From Diploptera punctata (lineage: Eukaryota; Arthropoda; Insecta; Blattodea; Blaberidae): a stretch of 64,000 nt of DNA. Below, piece after piece: positions 1 through 11,061 of the stretch (positions within the stretch are counted from its first letter, which is position 1; the number at the start of each line of letters is the position of its first letter). Below the pieces are notes generated by a model that had not been told where the DNA came from, did not search any database, and saw only the letters and a program-made list of their open reading frames with translations. Made by a program: the position numbers and the translations under genes. Location of the stretch: the NCBI GenBank assembly GCA_030220185.1, contig JASPKZ010007250.1, positions 4,289,501 through 4,353,500 of the forward strand. The letters run 5' to 3'.

Positions 1-17
1 GAGACTACAGCGGTGGA
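1..17 (-). mobile_element. SINE-1, 5' tip cut by window edge
   Basis: These bases match the first 17 bases of SINE-1 in reverse (compare the 5' end at 6926 and 62936). The rest lies outside the window. The flank at 19-30 is LINE-A at the same site where SINE-1 is inserted at 17843-18169. Confidence 0.7.
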
Positions 18-18
18 C

Positions 19-152
19 CCACATAATATAATATAAAATAATTGAGAGAACAATAGTTTTATATATTTTCAGTTTAACGTTTTTTGAAAGGAGTTGGGAC
101 GTCAAGAGTCCCTTTAATGCATAATAGCACGCATTTCCAGAATTGAGCCTGA
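19..152 (-). mobile_element. LINE-A fragment
   Basis: The reverse strand reads NSGNACYYAL, then a LLTSQLLSKNVKLKIYK-like peptide. This is the LINE-A reverse transcriptase segment just upstream of the YGCETW motif. Both sides are truncated. It lies directly beside the SINE-1 tip, so it is the retrotransposon that SINE-1 entered. Confidence 0.8.
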
Positions 153-593
153 AATCTTCATAAAATAATTTTCTCACTTGAAAACTAGGTTAAGGAAACA
201 TGAATGAAGTTGAAAAGTAATCACTATTAATGAAACATAAGGAAGCGAAAGAGAGGATGATGAAAGTAATGCGACGAGACAGGCATAAACGTGGCTAGAC
301 ATACTCTCATTCAGTTAAAAACACGTTCACGACTTCCAAGAGCATTAAATGGGAAAGAAAACACAACTTCGCCAACATTGCACCGACGTCAACCGCATGT
401 TTCACATAAAACCGAAACTAGCGTTGAAAAGTAAACTTCTCTTCGCTTCAAATATTTCTCTTAAAAATAAAATACTTTATTATTGTTAACAAGTGTGTCA
501 CAAAACTTACATTGTATTAACATTTTATACGGAGTAAAACAGAATTTTACCGGCGAAATTTAAAAGGCTGTTCGGTGAAGTTGACTGTTTTGA
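153..593. other. Unassigned AT-rich DNA
   Basis: I see no coding segment, tandem repeat or match to another part of the window here. Confidence 0.6.
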
Positions 594-2028
594 ATATTTA
601 ACTCATGCCCCAAATGGGAGTCAATGACCAATCACCTTACAATGATTTTTTACTTACAACCAATCACAGTCGTGTTTCTTCTAGAATTTACCAACTAAAG
701 TTTATCATAAGTAATGCCACGAGCGATTTCCAAATCATCGATAAATTCACGACTCACGAAGTGAGGAGTGAATTTATCTAGAGAATTTGGAAATCAAGAG
801 TGGCATTTGTTAGGACTATTTAACGAATAAAATTAAGCTGTTTACTCACAAATCATTATTTAACTATAGTTATTTTAAAATATTTATATATTTAATGTAA
901 ACGGCGATGTTTGAAAACAAATGAGAAACGATAGGTACGCTTCATCTGCTTCTTTTGTTTATCACTGCAACCAGATCATACTATTTATTGCCAAAGGAAC
1001 ACAATATTGTAAGAATGCTCTCTAGTGGAGAAAAAATGAAACACATGAAACTGTATATTAATTCATTTCTGATGTCGTATGATGTAAATATGACAATTAT
1101 ATTTTTCTGGATTGTTACCTGGGAAAAAATACATTTAAGAAAGTGCAAACAGTGGTTTCCTTTTTTGGTGGTATAATCAATTGCTACAAATGTTTTTATA
1201 TTAACTCCCACATGCGCGGCATGTGTTGACATCCATGCACTATATATACAATCTGGTAGCCGTATTTCTCACAGGCTCTGTCACTGCAAAATAATGGTCA
1301 GACCTGTTCAGAATATTAAAAAGGAGGAGCTTTCTTTAATATGGTAATTATAACACTGATAAATATTTCGTGAAACACGACTCTGATTGGTTGTAAAACA
1401 GAAATCATTGAAACGTGATTGGCCATTGACTCCCATTTGGGGCATGAGTTAAATAGTCATAATAAAGAAAGCACCTCCTTTTTAACATTCTGAATAGGTC
1501 ATAGCATTATCTTACAGTGACTGACCCACTATACGACTACCAGATTGTATATATAGTGCATGAATGTCAACACATACCGCATTCGGGAGTTAATATAAAA
1601 ACATTTGTAGCAATTGATTATACCACCAAAAAAACAAACCACTCTTTGCACTTTTTTAAATTTATTTTTTCCCAGGTAATAACAGTCCAGAAAAATTTAA
1701 TTGCCATATTTACATCATTAATATACAGTTTTATGTGTTTAATTTTTTCTCTACTAGAGTGCACTCTTACAATATTGCGTTCCTTTGGCAATAAATAATG
1801 ATCTGGTTGCAGTGATGAACAAAAGTAGCAAATGAAGCGTACCAATCGTTTCTCATTTGTTTTCAAACATCGCCGTTTACATTAAATATATAATTATTTT
1901 AAAACAACTATATTTAAATAATGATTTGTGAGTAAACAGCTTAATTTTATTCGTTAAATAGTCCTAACAAATGCCACTCTTGATTTCCAAATTCTCTAGA
2001 TAAATGGAAATCACTCGTGACATCCCTT
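594..2028 (+). mobile_element. Hairpin-H copy 1 (host), split by copy 2
   Basis: The left part is 594-708 and the right part 1461-2028. They are separated by a second inverted copy of the same repeat. When the two parts are aligned with the copy at 11062-11732 they form one continuous element. The left end begins TATTTAACTCATGCCCC. The right end closes with a shortened hairpin and is followed by ATGATAA. Short open frames inside it (for example 1517-1798) recur only because the repeat recurs. No transposase is visible, so it is presumably non-autonomous. Confidence 0.8.
709..1456 (-). mobile_element. Hairpin-H copy 2, nested in copy 1
   Basis: This 748-bp inverted copy is flanked by TCAT at 705-708 and 1457-1460, a clean 4-bp target duplication. 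On its own strand it begins CTATTTAACTCATGCCCC and ends in a long imperfect palindrome closing with GGCATTACTT. In this copy the hairpin is almost complete (711-810). The nested position fixes both ends of the element and shows that the family transposed more than once. Its superfamily is not recognised: I see no terminal inverted repeat, only a weak subterminal match (AACTCATGCC and AAGTAATGCC). Confidence 0.85.
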
Positions 2029-2112
2029 ATGATAAAGAGAACACAAGTCTATAGAGATTTACTACAAATAAGTCTTTGGACTTGTGAAATTTCAGAATTT
2101 GATAATTGTGCA

Positions 2113-2209
2113 AATGAAACAGGAATGTGAAATACACCGAGTCCACAAATATAGTATAATCTTTTAAACTACTACTACGTTGCTTTGGATAATCATATCT
2201 AAATGAAAT
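2113..2209 (-). repeat. Inverted repeat arm (partner at 2832-2925)
   Basis: The reverse complement of this stretch matches 2832-2925 over about 90 bases, around the motif GATTATCCAAAGC. Family-B lies between the two arms. Neither arm matches a recognised element, so this may be an old inverted duplication or the two ends of an unknown transposon. Confidence 0.6.
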
Positions 2210-2232
2210 TAACAATCAAAAGAGAAATTAAA

Positions 2233-2620
2233 AACTTCTTCTTCTTCCTTCCAAGTATTAGGCCAAGGCCTGTTACGATCCTATAGAAAATTTTCCCTCC
2301 GGGAAATTCTCGTATAAGACTTGAAAGCATAATAATAGTCCCTTCGATTGGTTGCTGGCCAAAGGAAGGCAAGACCAGTGATGGGGCTGCCATCTTATAG
2401 CCTCTGGTCAGGCTTTTCTGGAGAAGAAAAGAAAATAAAGGAAAGAAGAAATGGAAGAAAGGAAAGACTCCCTAGCCCTCGGATGCCCTAATAGCGTCGG
2501 GGTCGAAAAAAACAAGAGTTAACCAAGAGAGGTTAGATAGTAAAGTTAAAAGAGTGCAAAACACAAGTAAGTGGAAGAAATGTTTTGCTCAGCTTGGGCA
2601 CCTTGTGGTCGCCATCCACT
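2233..2620 (-). mobile_element. Family-B (internally deleted LINE), 5'-truncated
   Basis: Reads in reverse of 33965-34377 and of the outer parts of 58852-59897. The 3' end is the shared tail CCTAATACTTGGAAGG followed by an AAG-rich run. The 5' end lacks the first bases seen in the other copies. It has no reading frame of note. The comparison with 58852-59897, which retains reverse transcriptase sequence between the same two ends, marks it as a LINE derivative. Confidence 0.8.
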
Positions 2621-3054
2621 TTTTTGCTACATCTCAGAGACATTGAATGTGGCCCCCACGAGTGACGCTGCAGACATCAATTTTAACCTGTCTGCTAAAT
2701 ACCCAACAATGAACCCATATAGATCACAAAAACATGATTAAATTTAGTTTAGTTTCTGTATTGTTGTCCATTATTCTCCATTGTTGACATTGTTAATATG
2801 CACAAAACTTTTTGAGTTTGTCTTTGATTGTCACCAATTTCATTTAGATACGATTATCCAAAGCTACGTAGTAATAGTTTAAAGTATATACTATATTTTT
2901 GGACACGGTGTACGTGTCATTTAGAGAAATTCCTTTCAATAATTAATATATTTTATCGAATGGAGGTTGCTGCAATTAATTCGAATAGTTATATAATACA
3001 TTTTTATTCGATTGATATCGTTAATATTTATGCGATTTAATTACTTCATTCTAT
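2621..3054. other. Mostly unassigned DNA
   Basis: Apart from the inverted-repeat arm at 2832-2925 I recognise nothing. The region is AT-rich without a coding signal. Confidence 0.55.
2832..2925 (+). repeat. Inverted repeat arm (partner at 2113-2209)
   Basis: Matches the reverse complement of 2113-2209, including GATTATCCAAAGC and the following CGTAGTA segment. The arms are about 620 bases apart. Confidence 0.6.
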
Positions 3055-4003
3055 ACAAAATTTATATGACAATTGCATATATAGAATTAAAATTGGCAGT
3101 AAATTGTCACATGGTTTTACGATAAATAAAGGTCTTCGTCAAGGTTGTTGTCTATCACCGACTCTGTTTAAAATGAAATATTAAAGAATTGGAGGAGAAA
3201 ATGTTCAAGCATGGGAATTCCTATTTCAAAAAACAAAACTTTATACAATTACATTTTGCAGATGATCAATTGCACAAGATTATGAAGATTTGGAATATAT
3301 GACTAGAAAATTAATAGAAGAATATGAAAAATGGGGATTAATTTTGAACATGAAAAAAACAAAATATTCATCAATTGGTGAACCAGAACAAAATTTAATT
3401 TAGGAGACTGGAGAAACAATAAATTCTTGTAGTGAGATCGCATATTTAGGAATTAAAATAAATAAAAATGGGAGTTATGAAGAGGAAATAAGAAATATAA
3501 ATATAAAGGAATATTTGCAATTGCTTGTCTCAATGGAATATTGTGGGATAAAAATATAAGTAATCAAAATAAAATTAATTTATATCATACAATTGTTAAA
3601 ATCATCATTACTTATGGAGCAGAACTTTGGCCATTAACAACAAAAACAAATAAGTATGTTTTGGCAACGGAAATGGATTTTATACGAATGGCGGCAAGAA
3701 TTTCAAGAAGAGAAAAAATTAGGAACTCAGTTATAAGGGAGAAAATGAAGATTGAATACACTATTTTAGATTATATTAAAACTCAGCAATTTAGATGGTA
3801 CGGACATGTCTAGCGAATGGAAGAGGATCGACTACCAAAATGTGTTTTGGTATGGAAACCTGAGGGAAGACGAGGCAGACGAAGACATAAAACCTCCTGG
3901 AGTCAGGGAATATGTTTATACATGAAGGAGAAACATCTACAACCAGGAGATTGGATGGACTGACAAAATTGGCTATTAGGAATCGGACGATGTCAAAGAC
4001 ATT
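3055..4003 (+). pseudogene. LINE-F reverse transcriptase relic
   Basis: Three decayed segments keep the order of a non-LTR reverse transcriptase. First, the palm region GLRQGCCLSPTLF at about 3131. Second, the catalytic box FADDQ at about 3257-3271. Third, a C-terminal part with YGAELWPL, then ISRREKIRNSVIREKM, QFRWYGHV and the basic tail GRRGRRRHKTSW. Several stops and frameshifts separate them, so it cannot be active. The longest open part is 3541-3813 and a stop follows GHV. Related fragments lie at 17343-17508 (reverse) and probably 36575-36747. Confidence 0.85.
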
Positions 4004-4559
4004 AATCAACCGATGATCTCTCTATCTAATTCCTTCATTTTTTCTTTCGCCACATGCTTGCCTAATGGAACTTTGTGCGTTTGGTTTCTTAAATAGAGCG
4101 ACCATAGAAATAGGAGGCCAAGCTCATTGAATGTTTGTGGAAAACATTTAAGGAGGAGTGGTCAAAACTTGAAATAAATATTATACCATAAAGTGTTCTG
4201 AAATGGAAACTAAGGCAGTTCTCGTTATCCAAATTCACCACATAGAGCAGATCACTAGTGTGAAAAGATTATCCGAACATCTTATTCAAACCTACGTCGG
4301 ATAGGATAGGCTGACAATGTAGAAGACTGCTATTCATCGGTAGTACAGCTGCATAAGTAAACGAGCACATCTTAAGAGCCCTGATATAGAGCATGGATTT
4401 CCCTGCTATTGAATTTTAAATACAGTCACTAAATACAATAAACATCCGTATGATAAATATATGAAAACTCGTTATAAAATACTACAGAAAGGGTTATTTT
4501 TACAATAAGAGATATATTCCGAGTATAGAATCATCAGGTATTTTCAGAGCTTTCTCATG
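4004..4559. other. Unassigned DNA
   Basis: No match to other repeats in the window and no coding signal. It separates two retrotransposon relics. Confidence 0.55.
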
Positions 4560-5473
4560 CAAATATTGCAAGAATTACTCCATGATGCATAAAGAAATTA
4601 AACATGGGTTCAATTACGAAATGCGTGCAATTGCATTACAGGGACTCTTGATGTCCCAAATCCTTTCAAAAAATGTTAAACTGAAAATATATAAAACTAT
4701 TATTCTACCAGTTATATTATATGGGATGCGAAATATGGACTCTTACTTTAAGGGAGGAAAGGATATTACGAGTAGTTGAAAATAAAGTTCTTAGGAAAAT
4801 GTTTGGTTCAAAGAGAGATGAACAGACAGGTAAATGGAAAAGACTACATAACAGTGAACTACATTGTCTTTATAGGAAGCCAGATATAATGAGAACAGTT
4901 ATGTCTCATGAGCTATGCCGGCGGTAGCATTGCTGCCGATAGGGTTACCCATGCCGGACTGGTCGAAGGTGATAAGCCAGACGAAATAAGTACCTTGGTC
5001 GAAAGAGTGACGATCTTTCACCGTAAAAATACAACCGTCAAGAAATGCGGACATGGGTTCTACTGGGGTAAAATTTTCCGGAGGTCAAATAGTCCCCCAT
5101 TCGGTTCTCCGGGCGGGGACTACTTCAGGGAAACCCATGCCAAAGGTTTCTTATGTCCGTGCGGCCATGAACCTACGGGTTCGATAGTGCCAGTGAGTAA
5201 GTAAGTGAGTAAGACTGCAATGGGCAGGACACGTGACACGAATGGGGAATGAAAGACGTGCATGGAAGCCTTTTGTAGGAAAACCAGACGGAAAACGCGC
5301 AGTTGATAGGCCAAGAACGAGGTGGGAGAATAACATTAACCATGATTTGAGAGAATTAGATTATATAGGGAATGATTGGAAAACATTAGCTCAGGATAGG
5401 GATATATGGAGAGCTTATGTCCGCTCGGCCATGAACCTACAGGTTCGATAATGCCAGTGAGTTAGTTAGTTAG
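4560..5473 (+). pseudogene. LINE-A C-terminal half, split by Family-D
   Basis: The first part (4560-4915) reads HKEIKHG, LLMSQILSKNVKLKIYK, ENKVLRKMFG and LYRKPDIMRTV. The second part (5217-5473) reads WAGHVTRMGNERRAWK, GKPDGKRAVDRPRTRW, NDWKTLAQDRDIWRAYV and MNLQVR, then a stop and a (GTTA)n tail. This is the C-terminal connection and basic-tail region of an RTE-like reverse transcriptase. A Family-D element interrupts it after codons for RTVMSH. Single-base changes disrupt the YGCETW box. Confidence 0.85.
4916..5216 (+). mobile_element. Family-D (LINE-A derivative) inserted in LINE-A
   Basis: A GC-richer block with a frame reading VTHAGLVEGDKPDE and FRRSNSPPFGSPGGDY, followed directly by the last 60 bases of LINE-A (CATGAACCTACGGGTTCG and a (GTAA)n tail). 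The same block, reversed, precedes a longer LINE-A 3' end at 10045-10387. The simplest reading is that the block is the LINE-A 5' region and the middle has been deleted, with different breakpoints in the two copies. Confidence 0.75.
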
Positions 5474-5965
5474 ACTGCAATAAATTCTACATTGGGAAAA
5501 CTAACAGAAACTTCAACATTAGATTCAAAGAACATTTTAGAGATTTTATTTATAATGGAGGAAAATCAAGTTATGCAAAACGTAATTCAGACTGGACACC
5601 ATATGCATAATATCGATAACACCCTCACATATTACATAGAGAAAACATTTCAACGAGGATAAATATATTGAAGGAAATCACAATCCTAAGAGAAATCGAC
5701 AACAACCTGATTCTTAATGAGAACACACCCAGTCCATACAATCCTCTATACAAAATATTCATAACCAAGTCAGTGCTTCAACAAGGGTCAAGAAGAACGG
5801 ACCTAATGCATTCTGCTGATGATGGGACTAAACTCGGAAGAACTACAGAGTTTTAAAACAACTTAAGTTGAGGAGATGGACCTACAAGGTGACTATTTTA
5901 TAGGTTTTAATCACATTATATTACTGTGAATTAACACCTCAACGGAAACTTATCGTGAATTTTAC
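5474..5965 (+). pseudogene. Penelope-like element tail with GIY-YIG-type endonuclease relic
   Basis: From 5474 the frame reads CNKFYIGKTNRNFNIRFKEHF and SSYAKRNSD, then in a second frame QTGHHMHNIDNTL, then INILKEI, LILNENTPS and YNPLYKIF. FYIGKT...RFKEH matches the start of the GIY-YIG endonuclease of Penelope-like elements, and ETGH/NTL and the LNE-NPLY segment match its end. Stops and frameshifts break it. The last part and the non-coding tail (GTTGAGGAGATGGACC) are shared with 45395-45838, so two copies of one family exist here. The reverse transcriptase domain is missing. Confidence 0.7.
5816..5842 (+). ncRNA. Decayed hammerhead-like motif in Penelope-like tail
   Basis: CTGATGA is followed by T, GGGACTAAACTC and GGAA. 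This resembles a hammerhead core in which helix II has lost pairing. It sits at the position of the better-preserved motif in the sister copy at 45466-45491. Activity is unlikely. Confidence 0.4.
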
Positions 5966-6549
5966 TAGTATCGACTGAAACAGATGATAAAATATATTTT
6001 TATAAAATTGTAGGTTTTAATTTAGATATCTTTAAAGTTTAAATTGAATCAGAACGAAGAGCTGGAAATCAGTTTCAATACCAGAAAACGTTGGAAGACT
6101 TTTCACGTTTGAAATGTTACTTGTAATTCTGTGGAGTTTCGCACCGTTTCACACTGGTATTTTTCATTTCACCGTCGTTCTGAAGCTCCCCATCCCAAAC
6201 AGATACCAGAAGATGTTTCTCCGAGGGTAAAAGCAAAAGCAGATCACTTACCTCCTTCCAGAGAGAGGGTCTAGAAGACGGTTATAACCACATTTCCAAT
6301 TTCCTTCAAATTGTCATGTACTAACCTGCCAACAAAAAATAAAACACAATATCACATACCAACTCTATAGAAGCCTACATAACAAATAAGGCCTTACTTA
6401 CAAAGTAAGATACCTGTCTTATGAAAATAAAATATTTGCATGGTATATTTAACTTTTTTTTATTTCATTACATTAATTTGTTTCATGTGTTACCATCAAA
6501 TTTTTCTAGACTGAAATACGTATGTATTTAGCGGTCGCATAAATAGTTT
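5966..6549. other. Unassigned DNA
   Basis: No repeat relationship or coding signal recognised. Confidence 0.55.
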
Positions 6550-6926
6550 TTAAATGCCCCAGGTTTGTCTTTCGACATTCCTGGTCTCTCTCCTGGCATG
6601 GCTACTTGTAACCCACTTCTGAGGTTGGGGCGTCTGGAAGGCGGGGTTACGTTGCCCCGATGATATGATGGGCGATGATGATGATGATGGTGCGCCAGGA
6701 GAGTTCCTAATCCTAAGCTTAACCTAAGATGAATATGAATGATGATGACTGCCATGGTCATATGATTTCGGGGACTGTTTGGGCCTTAAAATTTTCCTGA
6801 CATTTGTCTTACAGGTGAGGAAAAACCCCGATAAAAACCTCACCCAGAAAAACTGTCCCGACCGGGATCGAACCCGGGCCCGCTGCGTGACAAGGCAGCA
6901 CGCTACCCCGAGACCACAGCGGTGGA
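6550..6926 (-). mobile_element. SINE-1X, near full length
   Basis: The tRNA-related head is at the right end: on the reverse strand, GTGGTCTCGGGGTAGCGTGC resembles box A and GGGTTCGATCCC (reverse of 6867-6878) resembles box B. The body GTGAGGTTTTTATCGG follows, then 3' half X, which includes a (CAT)n stretch and ends near 6550. The head matches polymerase III promoters, so the family was mobilised as an RNA. Near-identical copies: 22488-22860 and 22901-23273. Confidence 0.9.
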
Positions 6927-6939
6927 CACTTTATTAAAT

Positions 6940-7088
6940 GTAAGTGAACAAATAACAAATGAGCGAAATTTTAAAGATGTGACAGAATTCAAATAGTTAG
7001 ATAGCTATAAACTAATAATAACAAACAGGAAGGAAGTGGAAAATAAATTAAACATAGGATCAAATATAGAAATGCATTCTAATTATGT
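6940..7088 (+). mobile_element. LINE-A fragment, highly diverged
   Basis: The frame reads QITNERNFKDVTEFK, then LIITNRKEVENKLN, parallel to TNEGNFEEVAEFKYLG and IITNRNEMHKEIKH in the best LINE-A copy at 25571-26345. Internal stops show it is dead. Confidence 0.7.
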
Positions 7089-8089
7089 ACATTTCTATTC
7101 ACATTTATTGCCATAATAAAACTAAATATAGAATCACACGTAAATGTCACTCATTTTTGCTGTTTCGGCCTCAAGAAAATTGTCTCTTGAGATCAAAAAA
7201 TGTGAAAAAATTTAATTTATTTTCTTGATATTAAGACAAATAATGCGAAAAAAAGTGGTTGTAGTTATAATAAATTTATATTATAAATAAGTTTTATTTT
7301 GTAAAATCCGAAAATAAAAGTCGGAAAATTGTAATAATAGGGAAATAACTGGGTCACTCAACAATCTGCATAAGACTTGTATATAGATTTATTTTACCAT
7401 GACATTTGAAAATTAAAAATTGTTTGTATCTTTACTATTTACATCCTTCATAATGAGGTTAAATGACAAAATGCAGAACTGTGAAAAAAAATGTATGGGC
7501 TAATGGATTAATCCCAGAAACATAAATCTGTTTTCATATCAAAAATAGCCGTAGGTTTTAAATTCACATAAAATGTACGTGCGAAGAACCGTATTAAAAT
7601 CAAATATATCAACCGGTGATGTGAAATACAGATAAATACAGCATATATATTTTAAATTAATAATTTGAATCAGAATTCCAGTTTCATATTCAGGTCCCAC
7701 TGTGTCAATACTCTCATGTTTATATTTGGTTCGACAACGGATGTCAGATCATGGCCTCCTTAACAATACTTTTTTCAGACTTCTCTACGAGTGTCTACCA
7801 ATTCTTGATTTCAAGTCTTTTAACGAATCCCGAAGGAATAGAGCTATTAAGATGATTAATGACGCAGCCCATTTTGCCATAACCTCTCCTTTGTCAGGGG
7901 TTATTAGACCAAGTTCATTTTACGTACTCAAAGAGTGGCATTCGGTCAAGACACCGACTTAATGAGACATCTAGCAGGCAACTAAGGTATTATTAGGATG
8001 TTTGAGATCGGTACATTTTGCTTAGATGACTTTTTGTTCAGGCTTAAGGGTCTTTTAACGAATCTGAAAATCTTCGGACCCAGTACCCA
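7089..8089. other. Unassigned DNA with one unrecognised 86-codon frame
   Basis: A frame at 7702-7962 (starts MSILSCLYLVRQRM) has no recognisable domain, no repeat relative here and no splice or codon evidence. I do not call it a gene. A short stretch at 7158-7186 resembles the reversed LINE-B tail. Confidence 0.5.
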
Positions 8090-8226
8090 TGGCTTAATGT
8101 CCCTCCAGGAGGACTTATTCCTATGATTTTTCTATCCTAAAAAATCCATCAACAGCGGCCGGGTTTGAACTCGCAACCCTCGGGTCCAGAGGCAAGGAGC
8201 ATAACCACTAATCCACCTCAGCCGAC
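8090..8226 (-). mobile_element. tRNA-headed SINE-6 copy
   Basis: The reverse strand carries GATTAGTGGTTATGC (box A-like) and GAGTTCAAACCC (box B-like), followed by GGCCGCTGTTGATGG and a body reaching the GGAGGGAC segment. The element at 46195-46310 shares the arrangement around box B and the GATGG motif. Confidence 0.65.
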
Positions 8227-8277
8227 TATTAACGCTGTTATCATTAAAATATTTAATATATGTTTATATATGTTTTT

Positions 8278-9277
8278 TGTCCAATGCCACCAGTTTGCCT
8301 TATATGACATTTCTAATTTTCTCCCCTGGCAATGGCGGATTGTAATTAATTTCTTAGACTGGGGCACCTGGAAGACGGAGTTACATTACTCCGATGATAT
8401 GATGGGTTATAGATGACTATTTAACTCATGCCCCAAATGGGAGTCAATGACCAATCACGTTTCAATGATTTCTGATTTACAACCAATCAGAGTCGTGTTT
8501 CACGAAATATTTATCAGTGTTACATTTACCATATTAAAGAAAGCTCCTTCTGAACAGTCTGACCATTATTTTGCAGTGACTGAGCCTGTGAGAAATACGG
8601 CTACCAGATTGAATATATAGTGCAAGAATGTCAACACATGCCGCATGCAGGAGTTAATATAAAAACATTTGTAGCAATTGATTATACCACCAAAAAAAGA
8701 AACCACTGTTTGCACTTTCTTAAATGTATTTTTTCCCAGGTAACAATCCAGAAAAATATAATTGTCATATTTACATCATACGACTTCAGAAATGAATTAA
8801 TATACAGTTTGATGTGTTTCATTTTTTCTCCACTAGAGAGCATTCTTACAATATTGCGTTCCTTTGGCAATAAATAGTATGATCTGGTTGCAGTGATAAA
8901 CAAAAGAAGCAGATGAAGCGTACCTATCGTTTCTCATTTGTTTTCAAACATCGCCGTTTACATTAAATATATAAATATTTTAAAATAACTGTAGTTAAAT
9001 AATGATTTGTGAGTAAACAGCTTAACTTTATTCGTTAAATAGTCCTAACAAATGCCACTCTTGATTTCCAAATTCTCTAGATAAATTCGAAATCACTCGT
9101 GGCATTACTTATGATAATGAAGCACCAGGAGAGTCCTTAACCTAAACTTAACCTAGTTTCTAGCCCATGGGAAACCACAGGAATACGTACTTCATTATAG
9201 AGACAAATTCCTATGTTCTGACCGGGAATCAAACTCGGGACCTCATGAATGCTCAGCACTAGCCCATGCGGCTGGTC
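8278..9277 (-). mobile_element. SINE-2, split by Hairpin-H copy 3
   Basis: The 3' half X occupies 8278-8416 and the head plus body 9111-9277. Joined, they match the uninterrupted SINE-2 at 27955-28270. The reverse strand has GCATGGGCTAGTGC (box A region) and GAGTTTGATTCCC (box B). The interruption is an exact 4-bp duplicating insertion. Confidence 0.85.
8417..9110 (+). mobile_element. Hairpin-H copy 3, inserted in SINE-2
   Basis: A 694-bp copy starting CTATTTAACTCATGCCCC and ending GGCATTACTT. ATGA at 8413-8416 is repeated at 9111-9114. Because the host SINE-2 is known from another locus, ATGATAATG is certainly host sequence, so ATGA is a true target duplication. The terminal hairpin has lost its loop. 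Confidence 0.9.

Positions 9278-9333
<56 letters not shown>
9278..9333. repeat. (TA)n(TG)n microsatellite
   Basis: About 11 TA units followed by about 16 TG units, directly beside the SINE-2 5' end. Confidence 0.95.
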
Positions 9334-9335
<2 letters not shown>

Positions 9336-9640
9336 TTATTTATCTTACACTGGATACATCGAAAATGACAATGACAAATATTTATGTACATTACAGTTTT
9401 AACGCTCTAGCCGTCATAATTTTTTTAGAACCAAACTAGGTATAGATCGATCAATTAAAAAAAGTTCATTAACCAATAAAATCGAAGCATTAGGAATAGG
9501 AGTTCACATAAAACGAAAATTTAAAAATAGCTCAAGCGACACAATTTTCTATTTTTCACAACGAGCCTTAATATATAATATTGAAATAAAACGAGGGAGG
9601 TATTCTCCGAAAATTAGCCTTTTCGACTAAATATAACTTA
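9334..9640. other. Unassigned DNA
   Basis: Nothing recognised. Confidence 0.5.
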
Positions 9641-10035
9641 TTCATTAGAACTATAGAACCCTTAGGTTCATGTTCGCATGGATATAAGCTCTCCATACAT
9701 CCGTATCTTAAGCTAATGTTTTTCAATTAACCCCTGTAAAATCTACTCCTCTCAAATCATGGTTAATATTCTCCCACCTCATTCTTGGTCTACTAATTGG
9801 GTGTTTTCCCTCTGGTTTTCTACAAGAAGTTTCCATGCTCCTCTTTCATTCACCATTCGTGCAATATGTCTTGCCAATCACACAGTACGAGGCTTAACTG
9901 TTCCTATTATATCTGGTTTCTTATAAAGATTATGTAGCTCGCTGTTATGTAGTTTTCCCCATTCGACTGTCTGTTCCTCTCACTTTGGTCCAAAACTTTC
10001 CTCACAACTTTATTCTCTAATCCATTAAAGTTCGA
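9641..10035 (-). pseudogene. LINE-A 3' fragment
   Basis: The reverse strand runs from a degraded RKVLDQSERNRQSN segment through LYKKPDIIGTV and ENHMNERGAWK to the MNLRV end. It carries frameshifts and is truncated upstream near the KRDEQTG position. Confidence 0.8.
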
Positions 10036-10044
10036 CTTATTATT

Positions 10045-10387
10045 AACTAACTAACTCATTGACATCCGCACATCCCTATCCTGAGCTAATGTTTTCCAAT
10101 CATCCCCGTATAATCTAATTTTTCAAATCATGGTTAATATTATTCTCTCACCACATCCTTGGTCTCCTTTTTACCATGGACTTCCTGAAGTGGTCCCCAC
10201 CTGGAGAGCCGAATGGGGGATTATTTTACCTCCGGAAAATTTTACCCCAGTGGAACCCATATCCGCATTTCTTGACGGTAGTATTTTTACGGTGATATTT
10301 CGATCTTTCGATAGAGACTTTATTTCGTCTGACTTATCACCTTCGACCTGTCGGGCATATGTAACCCTATCAGCATATTTATATGGG
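10045..10387 (-). mobile_element. Family-D, longer 3' end
   Basis: On the reverse strand the Family-D block (GRVTYARQ-like, then VKFSGGKIIPHSALQ) is followed by about 150 bases of LINE-A 3' coding sequence and its (GTTA)n tail. Compared with 4916-5216, the deletion breakpoint lies further upstream. The 5' end is cut by Hairpin-H copy 4. Confidence 0.75.
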
Positions 10388-11057
10388 CTATTTAACTCAT
10401 GCCCCAAACGGGAGTCAATGACCAATCGCGTTTCAATGAATTTTTATTTACAACCAATCACAGTCGTGTTTCACCTGGAATTTATCAAATAATTTTATCA
10501 TATTAAAGAAAGCTCCTCCTTTTAACATTCTGAATAGGCCAGACCATTATTTTTCAGTGAATCTCCAAGAAAAAAAATTGAATATGGCAATGTATATTTA
10601 AAAATCCTACAACACTGTTTGCACTTTCTTAAACGGTTTATTTTCCAGGTAATAACGTTCCAGAAAAATATAATTGACATATTTACATCATAGGACATCA
10701 GAAATTAATTAATAACCTACAATGTTGGTTATAAACAGTTTGATGTGTTTCATTTTTCTCCAATAGGGTGTATTCTTACAATATTGTGATCCTTTGGCAA
10801 CAAATAATATGATCTGGTTGCAGTGATGAACAAATAAAACAAACGTTTTTCACTTGTTTTCAAACATCGCCGTTTACATTAAATATATAAATATTTTAAA
10901 ATAACTATATTTAAATAACGATTTGTGAGTAAACTGCTTAATTTTATTCGTTTAATAGTCCTAACAAATGCAACTCTTGATTTCCAAATTATCTAGATCA
11001 ATTCACTCGTCACTTCCTGAATTTATCGATAATTGGAAATCACTCGTGGCATTTCTT
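10388..11057 (+). mobile_element. Hairpin-H copy 4
   Basis: Starts CTATTTAACTCATGCCCC and ends GGCATTTCTT with a well-kept terminal hairpin (10973-11052). A single ATGA (11058-11061) separates it from copy 5 in the same orientation. Confidence 0.88.
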
Positions 11058-11061
11058 ATGA

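Noticed and set aside
955..1176. A 73-codon frame conserved at 955-1176 and 8682-8903 (reverse), with another on the opposite strand
   Set aside because: The conservation is explained by repeat copies. Other copies break the frame (11360-11548, 10700 region), so no selection for coding is seen.
594..1456. A single 860-bp transposon with 115-bp terminal inverted repeats
   Set aside because: The outer inverted parts belong to two different copies: the left one is the start of the host copy and the right one the start of the nested copy. The TCAT duplications settle this.
4908..5204. A 98-codon frame starting MSYAGGSIAADRV as a gene
   Set aside because: It crosses the LINE-A/Family-D junction. 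The same block is found reversed and altered at 10171-10425.
7702..7962. An 86-codon frame as a small host gene
   Set aside because: No domain, no start context, no similarity within the window; frames of this size are expected by chance here.
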